Of a stretch of DNA of 7,791 bases, positions 6,416 to 7,791 are shown in pieces. The notes beneath the pieces are model-generated. The model ran no database searches, was not told the origin of the DNA, and saw only the letters and a list, made by a program, of their open reading frames with translations. The DNA is taken from assembly GCA_012800995.1 (NCBI GenBank), contig JAAZIH010000296.1, forward strand, positions 1 through 7,791, written 5' to 3'. The DNA comes from Chloroflexota bacterium (GTDB lineage Bacteria > Chloroflexota > Anaerolineae > Anaerolineales > Anaerolineaceae). The position numbers and the translations under genes were made by a program. Each line of letters begins with the position of its first letter. Positions within the stretch are counted from its first letter, which is position 1.

Positions 6416-7141
6416 ATGAAACTCATAGCCTATCTATCAAATGGTTACCCAACATTGGAAGAATCGAACGTGCGAGGAAAATTCTTCATTGAACATGGCG
6501 TGGATATCCTTGAAGCCGATTTTCCAGGGCACGATCCTTATCTCGACAGCGAATACCTGCAGAGGCGTATTTTTGCCGCATTGAAGAATGAGGCCAATTA
6601 TGACGTTTACATGGACGCCCTGATCCAACTTCATGAAGAACTTCCCGGGGTGGAATTTCTTGTCAACATTTACGAATATACGGTTCGGGAGATTGGGGTT
6701 GAAAAGTTTGTGAACTTCATGCGCAAGATCAATCAAAACCAGGTCTTGTTGATTGGGATCACGGATCCGGCAGTACGACAGGAGTTAGAAGAACACGGTC
6801 TTTATGCCTCCAGTTATGTGACACGCAGCATGCTTCCGCAGGAGCTTGAACTGGCGAAGGTAGCCAATGGCTTTGTCTACATGCAGGGCTTTGGAGACGA
6901 AAGCGAATATAGCAAGGAATATCCTACGCTTAAGGACTGTGTCACCAATGTAAAGGAAGTCATCGGCACTGAACGACCCGTTTATGTGGGTGTTGGGCTA
7001 CACACTTTTGAGCGCGTGCGCGAAGTGAAAGAATCCGGCGCGGATGGCGCATTCCTTGGCAGCATTATCCTGCGTAAAGAAGACGCCGGAGAGGACATGG
7101 CTGAATATTTGTCCAAGATTAGAGAAATTGCCAATGGATAA
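6416..7141 (+). CDS. TrpA-like (tryptophan synthase alpha family) TIM-barrel protein, not part of a trp operon
   Basis: This 241-residue protein follows the TrpA TIM-barrel pattern but is shorter than the usual 255-270 residues, lacking the N-terminal helix. YLSNGYPTLEES (6-17) matches strand 1 of TrpA (T-x-G-x-P). DILEADFPGHDPYLDSEYLQ (30-49) matches the catalytic ELGVPFSDPLADG region, with Glu33 and Asp44 spaced 11 residues apart exactly like Glu49 and Asp60 of E. coli TrpA. The phosphate site is visible as VGVGL (191-195) and GADGAFLGS (208-216). TrpA's flexible loop 6, usually LxSRAGVTG after GFVY, is instead MQGFGDESEYSKEY (156-169). There is no trpB or other trp gene nearby. TrpA performs a retro-aldol cleavage of indole-glycerol phosphate, so a related C-C cleavage or isomerisation of another phosphorylated compound is plausible but unproven. 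The start at ATG 6416 is supported by AAAAGGA six bases upstream. Confidence 0.8.
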   Translation: MKLIAYLSNGYPTLEESNVRGKFFIEHGVDILEADFPGHDPYLDSEYLQRRIFAALKNEANYDVYMDALIQLHEELPGVEFLVNIYEYTVREIGVEKFVNFMRKINQNQVLLIGITDPAVRQELEEHGLYASSYVTRSMLPQELELAKVANGFVYMQGFGDESEYSKEYPTLKDCVTNVKEVIGTERPVYVGVGLHTFERVREVKESGADGAFLGSIILRKEDAGEDMAEYLSKIREIANG

Positions 7142-7228
7142 TCAATCTGAATTGCAAAAGGGAATATCCATTTTAACTTTAGGCACATTAAGTTTAACGG
7201 TCACCTTGTTACCGAGATAGGAGTTGGT
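7142..7228 (+). other. Intergenic spacer with a 17-base inverted repeat upstream of the BtpA-like gene
   Basis: This 87-base gap is AT-rich in its first part. It contains CGGTCAC (7198-7204), CTT, then GTTACCG (7208-7214), an inverted repeat with six of seven positions pairing, ending four bases before the AGGAG ribosome-binding site (7219-7223). Just upstream, TTAACTT (7173-7179) and AAGTTTAA (7190-7197) form a looser repeat with a one-base bulge. The element could be an operator or a small mRNA hairpin that affects translation. A possible weak promoter, TTGCAA (7152-7157) with TAACTT (7174-7179) at 16-base spacing, is too degenerate to call with confidence. Confidence 0.35.
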
Positions 7229-7791
7229 ATGAGTTCAGATTATAAAGAAATAATTGGCATGGTTCATCTCAAACCACTGCCAACAGCCCCACAGGGATGC
7301 CTCACCCTGGATGAGATCGTTGACGCTGCCCTGGAGGATCTGAAATCCCTGGAAGCAGGCGGAATCACGACAGCGATTGTTGAAAACATGTTCGATGCTC
7401 CCTATGCCAACTCGCCAGACCTTGAAACCGTCATCGCGCTCTCCTACGTCCTGGGTTATCTCGCGCGCAAAACCAGCGTCAAACTTGGTGTGAACCTGCA
7501 AGCGACGTGTGGAACCGAAGAAATGAGCATCGCCAGCATTTGTGGGCTGGATTTCATCCGGGCGGAGAGCTTTGTGGAAATGCGTATGAACTCTTCGGGC
7601 ATTATGTGGAATATGTGTGCAGACTTAATGCGCAAAAAACGAGCTTTGCGCTCGAATGTCCGTGTGCTCGCTGACATCAACGTCAAACATTCCAGCCCCA
7701 TCATCCAGCAATCTATTGACGATCTTATCTACGAAGCTATCGAAGCCGGAGCGGATGGCGTTATCCTTACAGGCCTTGCCACCGGTTCCGC
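7229..7791 (+). CDS. BtpA/SgcQ-family TIM-barrel protein, 5' part (cut by the window edge)
   Basis: The first 187 residues of a protein expected to be about 260 long are visible; the frame is open to the right edge. Family landmarks of BtpA/SgcQ appear in order: IGMVHLKPLP (9-18), AGGITTAIVENMFDAPY (43-59, the family's VEN-(F/x)-D-x-P(F/Y) motif), LGVNLQATC (86-94, normally GVN-(V/x)-L-x-N), LDFIRAESFV (107-116), VLADINVKHSSP (146-157, the highly conserved A-D-(V/I)-x-V-K-H) and GADGVILTGLATGS (174-187). BtpA influences photosystem I in cyanobacteria and SgcQ lies in a sugar operon of E. coli, but no general reaction has been established for the family that I can name. Many members sit beside sugar or nucleoside transporters and PfkB kinases, as here. 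ATG 7229 lies five bases after AGGAG (7219-7223). The right-hand end, including the last beta-alpha units, is missing. Confidence 0.87.
   Translation, partial: MSSDYKEIIGMVHLKPLPTAPQGCLTLDEIVDAALEDLKSLEAGGITTAIVENMFDAPYANSPDLETVIALSYVLGYLARKTSVKLGVNLQATCGTEEMSIASICGLDFIRAESFVEMRMNSSGIMWNMCADLMRKKRALRSNVRVLADINVKHSSPIIQQSIDDLIYEAIEAGADGVILTGLATGS

Noticed and set aside
7152..7179. Possible internal promoter TTGCAA-16-TAACTT before the BtpA-like gene
   Set aside because: Both hexamers match consensus poorly and such sites are frequent in AT-rich spacers; mentioned in the spacer entry but not called.

Overview
The window is one stretch of a co-directional (+ strand) bacterial gene cluster for uptake and breakdown of a nucleoside or nucleoside-like compound. 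Nine genes follow each other with almost no spacing. They are: the 3' end of a BMP/PnrA-type substrate-binding lipoprotein gene, a two-domain ABC ATPase, two ABC permeases, an isochorismatase-fold cysteine hydrolase, a PfkB-family sugar kinase, a nucleoside phosphorylase of the uridine phosphorylase/PNP fold, a TrpA-like TIM-barrel protein with no TrpB beside it, and the 5' part of a BtpA/SgcQ-family TIM-barrel gene. No RNA gene, mobile element, CRISPR array or minus-strand gene is supported.

Layout. Positions 2-538 hold the binding-protein gene, open at the left edge and closed by a strong intrinsic terminator (550-583). From 601 to 6351 the ATPase, two permeases, hydrolase, kinase and phosphorylase genes overlap or lie within about 10 bases of each other, each with a clear Shine-Dalgarno sequence, so they are probably translated from one message. 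A 64-base A-rich spacer precedes the TrpA-like gene (6416-7141). An 87-base spacer with a 17-base inverted repeat precedes the BtpA/SgcQ-like gene (7229 to the right edge, cut at residue 187). No gene-free stretch exceeds 300 bases.

How the genes may work together. Import of an intact nucleoside by the BMP-type ABC system is well grounded in the family (Treponema PnrA, Bacillus NupNOPQ). Phosphorolysis by the NP-I enzyme would give a free base and a pentose 1-phosphate. The PfkB kinase could phosphorylate the sugar 1-phosphate or a nucleoside, and the cysteine hydrolase could act on an amide or ureido group of the base. The two TIM-barrel proteins could be aldolase- or isomerase-like enzymes on a phosphorylated carbon skeleton. 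Only the fold and family assignments are firm; the substrate and order of steps are inference. By eye, the phosphorylase keeps the phosphate- and ribose-binding residues but lacks the usual base-recognition residues. The TrpA-like protein keeps both TrpA catalytic acids but has a different active-site loop. Together these suggest an uncharacterised nucleoside-like substrate.

Organism. The sequence has moderate G+C, strong AGGAGG-like ribosome-binding sites and ATG starts. The protein style and cluster type would fit an anaerobic Chloroflexota (Anaerolineae) or another fermentative bacterium such as a Firmicute, spirochaete or Thermotogota member. Nothing in the window, such as rRNA, settles this, so the assignment is a weak guess.
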